Shown here one piece after another: positions 9,645-18,072 of a DNA stretch of 22,905 bases. The notes beneath the pieces are model-generated. The model was given only the letters and a program-made list of their open reading frames with translations. It was not told where the DNA came from and searched no databases. The DNA lies in the NCBI GenBank assembly GCA_003427395.1, contig BFEA01000914.1, forward strand, positions 15,702 through 38,606, in the 5' to 3' direction. Position 1 is the stretch's first letter, and each line of letters opens with the position of its first letter. The position numbers and the translations under genes were made by a program. This stretch comes from Chara braunii. Its lineage: Eukaryota > Streptophyta > Charophyceae > Charales > Characeae.

Positions 9645-10320
9645 TTGGCTTTGTATAAATCTTGGCAAGCTACTTTTCCTACGGGAAGCGCTGCCGAAAT
9701 TTCTACAAATCCAAGAAGTCAATCAACTTTTGGCTTGTCAGAGTTCAGCTTGTCTTTTCCATATATGGATTAGTATAAATCTGGAAAGTCTCCTTTTCTA
9801 GAGGGAATGCTGCCCAAATTTTTACTAATTTAGGGAGTTGGACAAAATTGGACTTTGAGAAGTCAAAGTTATTCTCAAAATTCTGAACTTAGCCTTGTAT
9901 AAATTTTGGAATAACACTTTTCTAGAGGGAGTGTTGCCGAAATTTCTGCAAAATTAAGGAGTTAGTTAAATTCAGTCTAAAAGTTGAGCTCGAGCTGTTG
10001 TTCGAGTTCGCATCTGACTTAGTATAAATCTGGGAAGTCTCCTTTTCTAAAGGGAGTGCTGCCCAAATTTCTACTAATTCAGAGAGTTAGACAGAATTTG
10101 ACTTCGTCGAGTTAAAGATTAATTCTGCTTTCATATCTGACTTAGTATAAATTTGGGAAGTCTCCCTTTCTAAAGGGAGTGCTGCCAAAATTTCTACTAA
10201 TTCAGAGAGATAGACAGAATTTGACTTTCCAGGAGTTAGAGATTATTTCTGCTCCCATATCTTGGCTTATATAAGCGCTGTCAAAATTTTCTTAGTTTAG
10301 AGGAGATAGATTATATTTTG
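9645..10320. repeat. TATAAAT tandem array, period 120-125 bp
   Basis: TATAAAT recurs at 9654, 9774, 9898, 10023 and 10146, with a decayed sixth unit (TATATAAGCGCTGTC) near 10270. Each unit reads TATAAATYTGGRAAG..., then a purine-rich GGGAGTGCTGCC, then AAATTTCTACTAATT. The units fold: in the fifth, AAATTTGG (10149) pairs with CCAAAATTT (10185, one bulged A) around an inner 8-bp stem CTCCCTTT/AAAGGGAG (10162-10179). In the third, the inner stem is AACACT/AGTGTT instead. TATAAAT could act as TATA boxes, but nothing else supports promoter use. Confidence 0.85.
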
Positions 10321-10368
10321 ATAGGTGATTCAGGCGATCCACCCAGAATAGGGGAGACTTTGCAGTTG

Positions 10369-10566
10369 GTCTACCTTCAGCTTAAGCACTGACCTAAAGG
10401 TAGACTTAGGTCTAGCTTATAAGAGAATTTTGGGTGAGGATGTGTCATGGAGTTGTGTTCTCCATACACCTATGATCTTAGCTTGGGGGTTGACCTGCCG
10501 TGTGCTGCAGGTCTTCTTGATCATTTGATTCAAGTTCAGGACTAGACTCAGCTTGATCCCTTGAGT
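10369..10566. repeat. Cluster of five hairpins
   Basis: Consecutive inverted repeats are GTCTACCTT/AAGGTAGAC (10369-10405); GTGT-c-ATGGAG/CTCCAT-ACAC (10442-10469, one bulged C); GACCTGC/GCAGGTC (10492-10513); CTTGATCA/TGAT-t-CAAG (10516-10534, one bulged T); and ACTCA/TGAGT (10546-10566). They follow directly on the TATAAAT array and share the stem-bulge-stem plan of the upstream hairpins. Confidence 0.7.
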
Positions 10567-10569
10567 ATC

Positions 10570-11255
10570 ACCTTCTGTCATCACTGATAACAGGTCGGTT
10601 GCCGATTCGTCGGTCTACGACTCAATTTCAACTCTCCCTCTACACTCAACCTAAAAGGCTTTAGCCCTGGTGATTTCGTTGTTTTATTAAGGTTTCACCC
10701 AGACTTTTATTGAATGGCCATTTGGCAAAGGTGCTGAGTATTTAATTAAGGTTGGTTGGACAGGAGGTTTTGGGGCTTGCATGGCTAAAGCAAAGGGGTA
10801 TGAATGTCGATGGTGGTTGGGGTGGACTCCGTGTAGTGTGTGGGCTGTTGATTTGGTTTGTTGATGTGATGGCAGGTATGTGCTGTGAATCAGATTCTGG
10901 ATTCGGTTGCCTGCGATCACACATATACGTATTATCGTGAGAGACCCCAGTGAGACCATAAAAAAAATGATCGTCACATATTTAACTCTTATATATGTAT
11001 GCATGGGTATACTTGGGATGAATGTTTGCGTGGGTTGAAGAGCCCCCACATTGGAGCCCACTCAGAAGCTGAGACTGAGGGACTTAAGGGAGGTCTCCCC
11101 TTTTATTCTTGTCTCTTGTTTTTTGATGATTTTCTTAGTCGGACGTTTGGTCCTTGGCCGGGATTCGAGGTCCTTGTCCAGGACATCCCAAGCCCTAGGC
11201 TCTGCAGGGGAGGGGTTTTCCCTCGCGAAGGGCCTATTTGATTTGCCTACCGTGA
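10570..11255. other. Gene-free stretch
   Basis: Frames on both strands are short and unlike known families. The minus-strand frame at 10687-11061 is not recognised. An A run and TATATATG sequence lie near 10962-11000. From 11090 the DNA is GC-rich and contains the small hairpin GAGGG/CCCTC. Confidence 0.5.
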
Positions 11256-11397
11256 CACTCAGGTCGAGAGCCTGAGGTGCCTCGGCGGCTGCACGACTAT
11301 TCCTTCAGCCGTGCAATGTCGTGAAGGGTTAGGCCCTCACGACACTTCAAGTCTGACACTTGAGTGTCATAAGCGGTACTCGAATCCACGAGGGACC
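11256..11397. repeat. Cluster of five hairpins upstream of element 1
   Basis: Back-to-back inverted repeats are CACTCAGG/CCTGAG-g-TG (11256-11279, bulged G); TGCACG/CGTGCA (11290-11315); GTCGTGA-a-GGG/CCC-TCACGAC (11318-11343, bulged A); GACAC-t-TCAAG/CTTGA-GTGTC (11341-11368, bulged T); and CTCG/CGAG with flanking GGT/ACC (11376-11397). The look is very like the start of the element 2 LTR. This may be the U3 region of an LTR, possibly that of element 1, but I could not find matching ends. Confidence 0.7.
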
Positions 11398-12160
11398 ACT
11401 TGATTATGGGCACTACATAGTACGCCATCGTTGCGACTGATTGTGTATTCCTGCATTGCAAGTCGATATGAATATGCCCTGCGTCCGCGCGGTTTTATAC
11501 TAAGTTCAGCGCGCGACGCTTATCCGATTTCCGCATTGGAAAGTTATGGGTTGGCTGCCGAGGGGCTAGGAGCGTTGTCGCGTTGTTGGTATTGTGTCGT
11601 TTCGTATATATGTTGTTTTGTGTGTATGAGTGTTCAAAGTGGAGTGCGCGTGGTGTGTGGGATGCGTCCTAGTCGACCGACGATGAGTCGCGCTTGGGAC
11701 CTCAGCCCCCCCAAGATGTCGGTTCGCGTGTGGGTCCGATAGAGGCGTATTACCGCACGTGCCCCCTATGCTACAGCGAACGAGAAACGCCCTCGGCTGG
11801 TCCGCCTCTGCGATTGCAACTGATTAGCTCTCGTACTGTGGACTGGTAGCTCGGCGGGGATACGCCCACCGAAGGGAGGTGACAGCTCCCGTAAGGTGTA
11901 GGTAAGTCGTGCCTCGCGTAGGCCCTATCCTGTCGTAGGGGCTCGCGAGAGGTATGGCTGGCGCACCCGGCCGGAGCGGCTTGTGGAAGCTCCATGTATA
12001 TTGCGACGAAGGGTTTTAAAAACCAACTCCTGCGTGACGCGGCCGGGAGGGTCCCGCGCTGCCCCCATGCGGTGCCGGACCGATGCGCCCGACACCGTTT
12101 AGACGCGCGAACAAGAGAAAAGGGCAACAAAAGCCATGGTAACCGACTGGTGGTTCCAAC
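11398..12160. other. CpG-rich non-coding DNA upstream of gag of element 1
   Basis: No gene or clear primer binding site is found. The stretch is rich in CpG and short palindromes, and has a donor-like TAG|GTAAGTC near 11902. It is presumably leader or LTR sequence of element 1, ending at the gag ATG. Confidence 0.45.
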
Positions 12161-12805
12161 ATGGCACCAACCAAATTTTCAGATATGTTAAAGGCCCGCA
12201 TGGATGCAGCGAATGAGAATGATAAACCGCTGTATGAGGCCCTCTATCAGAAAGAGTTGGTTGAGGAGGAGAAGGCGGAAGAGGAAAAGCGGAAAACAGC
12301 CGCCGATGAACTTGACGCCATTTTTCAAACGGTTCCGAATGTATCTGATGTAAACCTTAAGAAAGATCTGGTTGTGTATGTACGTGCTCTTGTTGATTAC
12401 CACTTGCTCAGCGAACTTCCAAGTGTGAAGTCCCAATTGCTCGAGGAAATGAGTAAGATGCATACTCAAATGGTAGACATGGCCAAAGAGCAACGCGATC
12501 AGATCCAGCAAATGGCAGCCATGCATCAGACCCCACTCTCAAGTTCTCTTCCTCGTTCTAACTTTGCACCCCTCCATCTCTCTCCTTCTTCTCAGTCTTC
12601 TTCGATGAGTGTGGTGATTCAGCCAGGACCTGCAACGGGTGCAGTTCCCATTGCCGTTACAAGCGGCAGTGCAGGAAGTTCTGCAACTGACGCAGCCCTG
12701 GGATCGGATCCAACAGCAATAGTTGGACCCAACTATGGCAGTCCATACATGGACAGGAAGGCGGTGATGATACCGTCTAAGTATGACGACAAGGAGGACT
12801 TTTGA
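12161..12805 (+). pseudogene. gag: Gag N-terminal part (element 1)
   Basis: This is the N-terminal region of the structural protein that would package element RNA. The start ATG is in good context (aacATGGca). Residues 20-50 are highly charged (Glu/Lys/Ala) and probably coiled-coil; 95-122 is a second helical, Gln/Met-rich stretch; 125-190 is a Ser/Pro/Ala-rich linker. It ends with PSKYDDKEDF and a TGA. The conserved continuation into the gag core lies one frame away, directly after a four-T run at 12800-12803, so a single inserted base probably broke the frame. Assignment rests on position before the gag core and pol, since N-terminal Gag is poorly conserved. Confidence 0.75.
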
Positions 12806-13163
12806 GTGTTGGATCAGCTCCATGAGAGCTTACTTTGAAGTAAAAGTCACTCAAAGAGTAAGCCAGTCCTTGATCCTGGGAACCAACGTCGAGTCTGTCG
12901 TAAGGGGCTTCCTTGAAGTCCAAGCCATGCAAGCTGGGTACGCAAAGATCAACCTATCTGAGTGGCTTAAAGTCACACCGGTCACCACTCTGGAGGACAT
13001 ACTCGTTGCACAATACAAGGACCCGCATGCTGTTGCAAGGGTAAGGATACAACTTGATGAACTCAAGCGCAACAAGTGGCAGGGCACCATGCATAAATTG
13101 CAATTGCATGTCAGCAAGCTCTTTGCAATGCTAGGATTGGAGTTGACTGCACAATCATGCTAG
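12783..13163 (+). pseudogene. gag: Gag core domain (element 1)
   Basis: Homologous in layout to the retrotransposon gag core: an aromatic-rich start (FECWISSMRAYFEV), a long helical middle with a conserved Trp (SEWLKV), and a Leu-rich end (KLQLHVSKLFAML). The true domain starts at about 12800, in a frame different from the upstream Gag part. It stops at TAG (13161), after which the same frame continues sensibly (DVVKGTVPTHL...) to about 13255, so the TAG is a point mutation. Near 13255 the frame changes again. Confidence 0.75.
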
Positions 13164-13261
13164 GATGTAGTTAAAGGTACGGTTCCCACTCACTTGACTA
13201 AGAGCCTAGGCAGGAATTTTTTCGGTTATACTGACTGGTTCTCTTTAATGAAGGATGTAGT

Positions 13262-13732
13262 TTGGAGGCAGGAGACCTCCTTACCGCAGCAAGCAGCAAA
13301 AAGACCTTCGTTCGTGGGCAATTTCGTGGCAGCAATCGCTTAGCTTCGCTTGACTTGCTGGAAGGGGAAGGGGAGGCCGAAGCAGACGACCCCACTCTTG
13401 GCGATGGCCAAGAGCAGGATGCTGATACAACCTGCTCTTCAACTCAAGAAGTTGACATAAATAATGATGATGATAAATTGTGTGCCTTTAAAAAGACTGC
13501 CCATGGGAAGGGGAGCCAAAATAGGAATTCGGTAAGGAGCTTCGTCGCACTTCCAAAGGGACCCAAAATCCCAACCAAACCGGAGGATGCAACTACTAAA
13601 CCTTGGGTAGACCTCCGGATCAGTGAGGCTGAATAAAAGGCCAGAATGAATAAGGGAGGTTGCCCGCATTTCTTGAAAACGAACCATAAAGTACAAGATT
13701 GCTACAGGCTGCATAGAAACCAGAATCGGGCA
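13262..13732 (+). pseudogene. gag: Gag C-terminal part with damaged zinc knuckle (element 1)
   Basis: This is the nucleocapsid-like end of Gag, acidic in the middle (about 13360-13480) and basic after it. An in-frame TAA at 13634 is followed in the same frame by a 14-residue zinc-knuckle pattern, C-P-H-F-L-K-T-N-H-K-V-Q-D-C, at about 13660-13700. It fits CX2CX4HX4C except that the second Cys is Phe, which a single G-to-T change of TGC to TTC would explain. The frame ends with TAG at about 13730, and pol continues in the -1 frame. I see no slippery heptamer at this junction, unlike in element 2. Confidence 0.75.
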
Positions 13733-14079
13733 TAGAGTTGGCCTCAACACCCTCTACGGCAAGGGAGACTGAATATGATGAAGATCAGCAGTCCTCTTTT
13801 GAAGTCCCGTCATCTGCTGATTCCGAGGCTGAAGCCTGTCATGCGTTGTATGTTGAGCCTTGGGAGGTGTCTGCGACGGTTGACTTCCACTATCACTTAG
13901 AGCATTGGGCTGAGATGAAACATCAGCGTGCTCAAGGGACAGTGAAGTTGATCTTCTTTAAGCTTCTCATAAACCTCCGCTATCTCCGTGTCTTGATTGA
14001 TTGTGGTGCAACAACTAATTTTATGTTACCACAGGGGATACGCAAAGTGGGCTTGGGGATGAAGCAAGTGGCTCTGTAG
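13726..14079 (+). pseudogene. pol: Aspartic protease region (element 1)
   Basis: This is the retropepsin-like domain that would cut Gag-Pol. The catalytic motif L-I-D-C-G-A-T lies at about 13993-14013, with the active-site Asp at 13999. The DCGAT form, rather than DSGAT, is also seen in element 2. An acidic, Ser/Glu-rich linker precedes it. A TAG at 14077 interrupts the domain, after which the same frame runs on to the second conserved motif V-L-G-L-G-W-L (about 14227-14247, family ILGMPWL). Confidence 0.85.
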
Positions 14080-15177
14080 AACCCTTGCCGAACTCGAGTA
14101 GGCAACCAGGAAGTTGTCTCATCTACGCATGTAGTCAAAGGTGTGCGCATTACCTTTGACAAGGACAAGATAGCCACCCATGAACTGAACTTCTATGTCC
14201 TTGACAAGTGTCCCTTCGACGCAGTCCTTGGCTTGGGCTGGTTGCAGTCCCAATGCGAATGGACCAAGTGGAAGGAGTCACTTTTCATGGTCAAATATGC
14301 TCAAGGGAACGAGTTTCCCGTCCTCTTGGATGAGAAGCACGAATCCCTAGTGACTTTTCTCAATGCCATGCAATTCTGCAAAAAGTGGCGCAAGCACAAA
14401 GAGGATGAACAAATGTATGTTGCCTATGTTCTCCCTACTCGTGTGCCATCTACTTTTACGGCTAGTATCAATCCTACTTCATCTAATGAGTCTACTTCTA
14501 ATACTCCTACTTCTCCACCCAAGACTAGTCCAAATGATTCCACTTCAGATTCAGTTGCTTCCATTCGCAATCTGCGACCTGATCTTGGTGACCCATTCGT
14601 TGATCCTTCGCCCCCACCAGTCCCAATAAGCATGCAAAACCTACTTGACCGGTACCCGGAAGTTATGGCCGAACCATGTGGAGTCTCCACACGATCGGTC
14701 CGACACACAATCGAGCTGGTCGAAGATGCTATTCCTCCAAAGGGCTGCGTGTACCGAATGGGACCTGGCGAGTTGGAGGAATTCCGAAGACAAATCGACG
14801 AAATGATTGACAAGGGTTGGATTAAACCTAGTGAATTTGAATTTGGTGCACCTGTTTTGGTTGTCCCGAAGAAAGGAGGCAAGCTTCGTATGTGTATCGA
14901 TTATCACGGTCTAAATTGCATCACCAGAAAGAATGTATATCCATTGCCATGCATAGATGACTTGCTTGATGCTGTCGGTGGGTGCAAGGTCTTCTCCAAG
15001 ATCGATCTCAAGTTTGGATACCACCAGATTGAAGTCGATCCGACGGACCAGCACAAAACTGTGTTCAAGACACGCGATGGGCTTTACGAGTTTACCGTAA
15101 TGCCCTTCGGCCTCACAAACGCACCAGCCACCTTTCGAAGCCTCATGGACAAGGTCCTCCGCCAACAAATTGGTTAG
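14080..15177 (+). pseudogene. pol: Protease end and reverse transcriptase fingers/palm (element 1)
   Basis: The frame is open from the TAG at 14077 to the TAG at 15175. After the protease C-terminal motif comes a Ser/Thr/Pro-rich linker (about 14440-14620). RT then follows with V-L-V-V-P-K-K-G-G-K, R-M-C-I-D-Y and S-K-I-D-L-K-F-G-Y-H-Q-I, which holds the first catalytic Asp (the usual Arg/Lys-Ser-Gly-Tyr is Lys-Phe-Gly-Tyr here). M-P-F-G-L-T-N-A-P-A-T-F comes next. The TAG falls just before the strand leading to YLDD, splitting the polymerase domain. Confidence 0.93.
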
Positions 15178-15870
15178 TTTGTGGTAGTGTATCTCGATGA
15201 TATCCTGATTTTCAGCAAATCTATCGAGGAACACATGAAGCACCTTGAGGAAGTGTTCACCATCCTGAAGAAAACGCAACTCCATCTCAACTTAGAGAAA
15301 TCTGAGTTTGGGAGGGATAGCGTCATCTATCTTAGGCATCGGTTGTCTGTTGCAAGCCTTGAGCCTGAGGCAACCAAGGTTGAAGTCATACGTGACTCGC
15401 CACAACCGGCGAACATTCACGAACTGCGTTCTTTCCTTGGTCTCGCGTCATATTATCGGAAGTTTGTGCCCCGATTCTCTATTGTTGCTCGGTCGTTATC
15501 CCAAATGACTAGTAAGAATATACCTTACGCATGGGATGCAACATGTGAGACCGCATTTCAAGCTTTAAAAGAGGCCTTTGTAAGTTACCCTGTACTCCGC
15601 ATTGCAGATTCCAAACTAACATTCGTAGTCACTACGGATGCTAGCCAATACGGGATTGGTGCAGTGTTGCAACAAGATGACGACGATGGCTTGCGGCTGC
15701 TCGAGTACTACAGCAAACGCATGCCTAGCGAAAAGGTAACTACTTCCACCTACATGCGCGAGCTCTATGCTTTGCGTATGGCTTTGGATCAGTGGAAGCA
15801 CTATCTTTTGGGAGGACACCACTTCAGAGTGTTCTCCGATCATGAGACCTTGAAGTGGACCAAACAGTAA
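15178..15870 (+). pseudogene. pol: Reverse transcriptase C-terminal half and RNase H (element 1)
   Basis: Continues in the same frame after the TAG. V-Y-L-D-D-I-L (YLDD at 15190-15201) supplies the two other catalytic Asp of RT. The Ty3 connection follows (FLGLASYYRKFVPRFS). RNase H has its catalytic residues in place: Asp in TTDAS (15637), Glu in RELYAL (15760) and Asp in SDHETL (15838). The expected YLGH is YLRH. A TAA at 15868 ends the frame; it could come from a Gln CAA codon. Confidence 0.93.
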
Positions 15871-16275
15871 ACCACTTTGTCCCCTACTCTACTGCGCTGG
15901 TTCCATGAGATTGACATTTTTTATTTTGAACTAAGACATAAAAAGGGTTGTTCTAACCGAGTTGCTGATGCATTGTCTTGCCACCCTCAGTACATGACTT
16001 GCCTTGTGGGTTCCTACGACCCCCGGAAGAAATTGAAGGAGGAGATTGTAGAACATACTGCCAAGGATCCGGACCTTAGTCCCATCCTTGAGCAGTTACA
16101 GGCTGACCCCAACAGTCAGCCTGATTTTCACGAAGATGGAGTGGTTTTCCGACGTTATGGGAATCACGACCGTTTGTGCGTACCCAACCATGAGCCTCTC
16201 CGCACACACTTCTTGGACTTGGCTCATGGCCGGAGCGGACACTTCGGCATGACAACGATGTACGGAAACTACTAA
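15871..16275 (+). pseudogene. pol: RNase H end and integrase zinc-finger start (element 1)
   Basis: The same frame continues after the TAA. L-L-R-W-F-H-E-I and then R-V-A-D-A-L-S supply the last RNase H Asp (15967). The integrase N-terminal HHCC finger begins with His (16225) and His (16240). The two Cys lie downstream in another frame: around 16262-16270 the frame moves by -1, as expected from loss of one base. The frame ends at TAA 16273. Confidence 0.88.
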
Positions 16276-16928
16276 GACAATTTGATTGGCCCGGTATGAA
16301 GGGATCGGCTGAAAAGTTTGTGGTTGAATGTCAAGTCTGTCAACGAATCAAACCATGTAGACAAAAGCCCATGGGGCTACTCACACCCCTTCCCATTCCC
16401 GATGGACCCGGGGAGTCCGTCTCCGTCGACTTCATTGACATGGGAAAGGTAAGCAAGAATGGCTATTCGCAAGTCATGGTGATTGTTGACCGCTTTTCTA
16501 AATTTCTGAATCTGATTCATGCCCCAACTGAATTGGTGATCCGTGAGTTCAAACAGAAGTACATTCTGCAGTTCGGAACCCCGAAAACTCTTGTGAGTGA
16601 TCGGGACCCGCGCTTCATAAGTACCGAATGGAAGGACTTCACGTCCCAACTCCCTGGCCTCAAACTATGCATGACATCTGGGCGACATCCCGAAGCCAAT
16701 GGTTTGGCTGAGGAGATCAACCAGACTGTGTTTCAACTTCTCCGCGCTTTAATCATTCCGGATCAGGAGACATGGGATGAAGAGCTGTATTCCGTCAAGG
16801 GGTTGTACAACAACTCCATCCATTCTGCCACCGGCATGACACCAAACAGGCTGCATTACGGTTGGCAGATTCGAAACCCGCTCTCCTACCTGTTCCCTGA
16901 ACAGCCAGCTGGTTTAACACCCGGTAGG
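16263..16928 (+). pseudogene. pol: Integrase core (element 1), cut by element 2
   Basis: The frame reads R-K-L-L-R-Q-F-D-W-P-G-M, then C-Q-V-C-Q-R (16329-16340), completing the HHCC finger. The catalytic triad is visible as Asp in VDFID (16428), Asp in SDRDPRF (16599) and Glu in GLAEE (16710). There are 36 residues between the last two instead of the usual 35, with one extra residue before the GLKL strand. The C-terminal part begins (MTPNRLHYGW, LFPEQPAGLTPGR) and stops at 16928, where element 2 is inserted. The frame happens to run on to 16973 inside the LTR of element 2. No GPY/F motif or chromodomain can be seen. Confidence 0.92.
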
Positions 16929-16949
16929 TGTTACATCTTCGACGCCACA

Positions 16950-17299
16950 CGGGTCCTACCGGACCCGACTTAGGGTTAGAGGGACACAGTAGGGCCTAAA
17001 GGCCCGACCTTGGGGGTACTACAGGCCGTAAAGGCCTCACTTTGGACCAGACCCGACGGGCAGGCCCAAACGACATTACCGTTTGGGCCTGGCGGCGCTC
17101 TTGAGGCTGCCGCCCGCCGGTTGGGGCTGAACCGTCCATCTTGACGGTTCAGGGCACGGCCAGGCCTCGCAGCATTGAGGCCGGCATCTGCCCCACCGGT
17201 ACAAAAGTACCGGTCCAGCCTCTTTCAGGCTATCGACTCAATGACACTCTAGCGGTGCGGTATGGTACGNCGCGACAGCGCTGGCGCTATACTTAGCGC
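16950..17299. repeat. Train of ten hairpins in the LTR
   Basis: Left/right arms are CGGGTCC/GGACCCG (16950-16967); GGGCC/GGCCC (16992-17005); AGGCC/GGCCT (17023-17037); CAGGCCCAAACG/CGTTTGGGCCTG, 12 bp (17061-17091); GGCGGC/GCCGCC (17091-17114); CTGAACCGTC/GACGGTTCAG, 10 bp (17127-17152); GCC-a-GGCCTC/GAGGCC-GGC with a bulged A (17159-17185); ACCGGTAC/GTACCGGT (17195-17214); AGCCT/AGGCT (17217-17231); and GCGCTA/TAGCGC (17284-17299). Loops are mostly 4-8 bases. All stems listed are perfect except for the one bulge. Confidence 0.9.
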
Positions 17300-17861
17300 A
17301 GGAGCACGAGGAGCGGCAGCGGCAGCGGTAGCGCAGCAGCGGCAGCGAGCAGAGCAGCAGCAGCGGCGACTGAGCAGGATCGGCGGCCATAGCCGCCTGA
17401 GGTATCGGGAGTCGGAGGTTCTCTCCTCCCTCCCATCGCCAGTCCCCTCTCTCTCTCTCTCCTCCTCGGCTCCCTTTTCCTTCTTCTTCTTCTTCTTCTC
17501 TTCAGACTTCATCTCTTTCTTCTTCTTCTCTTTCTTCTTCTTCAGACTGGAGACTTATACTAGTTGGACAGAGATCAGAGTTGGACTTCGGTGGTAAGAG
17601 GCTGTGGTACTTACCGGGTTCGAGACTTGGAGATTGTTGGGGATGATACTCGGCTGCATCACAGATTTGACACCGGTTACATTAGGACTCTGTATCTCCG
17701 ACATTGGTGACTTATTGTCCTCGACATTTTGATCTTGTTCGATGACATTTTGGATTACCATATCGGGGACCTACTGGTTTCTATCTCGGTGACATTTGGT
17801 GCTACCTACATCTCCCACCTCCCTCGTCTCCCCTCCCACCTTCATCTGTGTATGTTTGTTC

Positions 17862-17896
17862 GGGGCTGAGCATCGTTTATGTATGGCTCAGACCCC
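17862..17896. repeat. CATT-family hairpin inside the LTR
   Basis: GGGG-CTGAG-CAT, a 9-base loop containing GTTT, then ATG, a bulged G, CTCAG, a bulged A and CCCC. The plan (arm, CAT, GTTT loop, ATG, bulged G, arm) and even the CTGAG/CTCAG arm match the first hairpin of the 8.7-9.4 kb array. The loop is three bases shorter. Confidence 0.6.
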
Positions 17897-18033
17897 ACCA
17901 TCTCACGATTGTATGTGTGTGGAGTGATATCTATGTGAGTCAGTCCGTTTCGCAGACTTCCGCTGCATATATGCTCATCGTACATTGGTTGATCTTTGAT
18001 TCTGCCCATACTCATTGAAGTATGTAACAGTTT

Positions 18034-18045
18034 TGGTATCGGAGC
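18034..18045 (+). promoter_or_regulatory. Primer binding site of element 2
   Basis: TGGTATCGGAGC matches the plant initiator tRNA-Met primer binding site (TGGTATCAGAGC) at 11 of 12 positions and lies four bases after the LTR end. This is where reverse transcription would be primed. Confidence 0.85.
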
Positions 18046-18072
18046 AGACCATTTTACGGATCTGCTCACGAG

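Larger units (their letters stand above)
12161..16928 (+). mobile_element. Element 1: decayed Ty3/gypsy retrotransposon, 3' part displaced
   Basis: In order it carries gag with a zinc knuckle, protease (DCGAT), reverse transcriptase (YLDD), RNase H and integrase (HHCC, D-D-E). The RT-RNaseH-integrase order defines the Ty3/Metaviridae type. It is dead: reading frames shift near 12800, 13255, 13735 and 16265, and in-frame stops lie at 13161, 13634, 14077, 15175 and 15868. The integrase is cut at 16928, where element 2 begins; the rest of integrase and the 3' LTR must lie beyond element 2, outside the window. Its 5' limit is uncertain (coordinates start at the gag ATG). Confidence 0.88.
16929..18029 (+). 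repeat. 5' LTR of element 2 (1101 bp)
   Basis: It starts TGTTAC (16929-16934) and ends GTAACA (18024-18029), a perfect 6-bp terminal inverted repeat. The left edge is exactly where the integrase homology of element 1 stops, and the right edge is four bases before the primer binding site. In order it holds a train of GC-rich hairpins (16950-17299), an AGCGGC-rich microsatellite (about 17300-17373), CT then CTT tracts (17445-17545), a CATT-family hairpin (17862) and a last hairpin CATACT/AGTATG (18007-18024) just before the end. There is one N at 17270. I could not fix the TATA box or poly(A) site. Confidence 0.88.
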
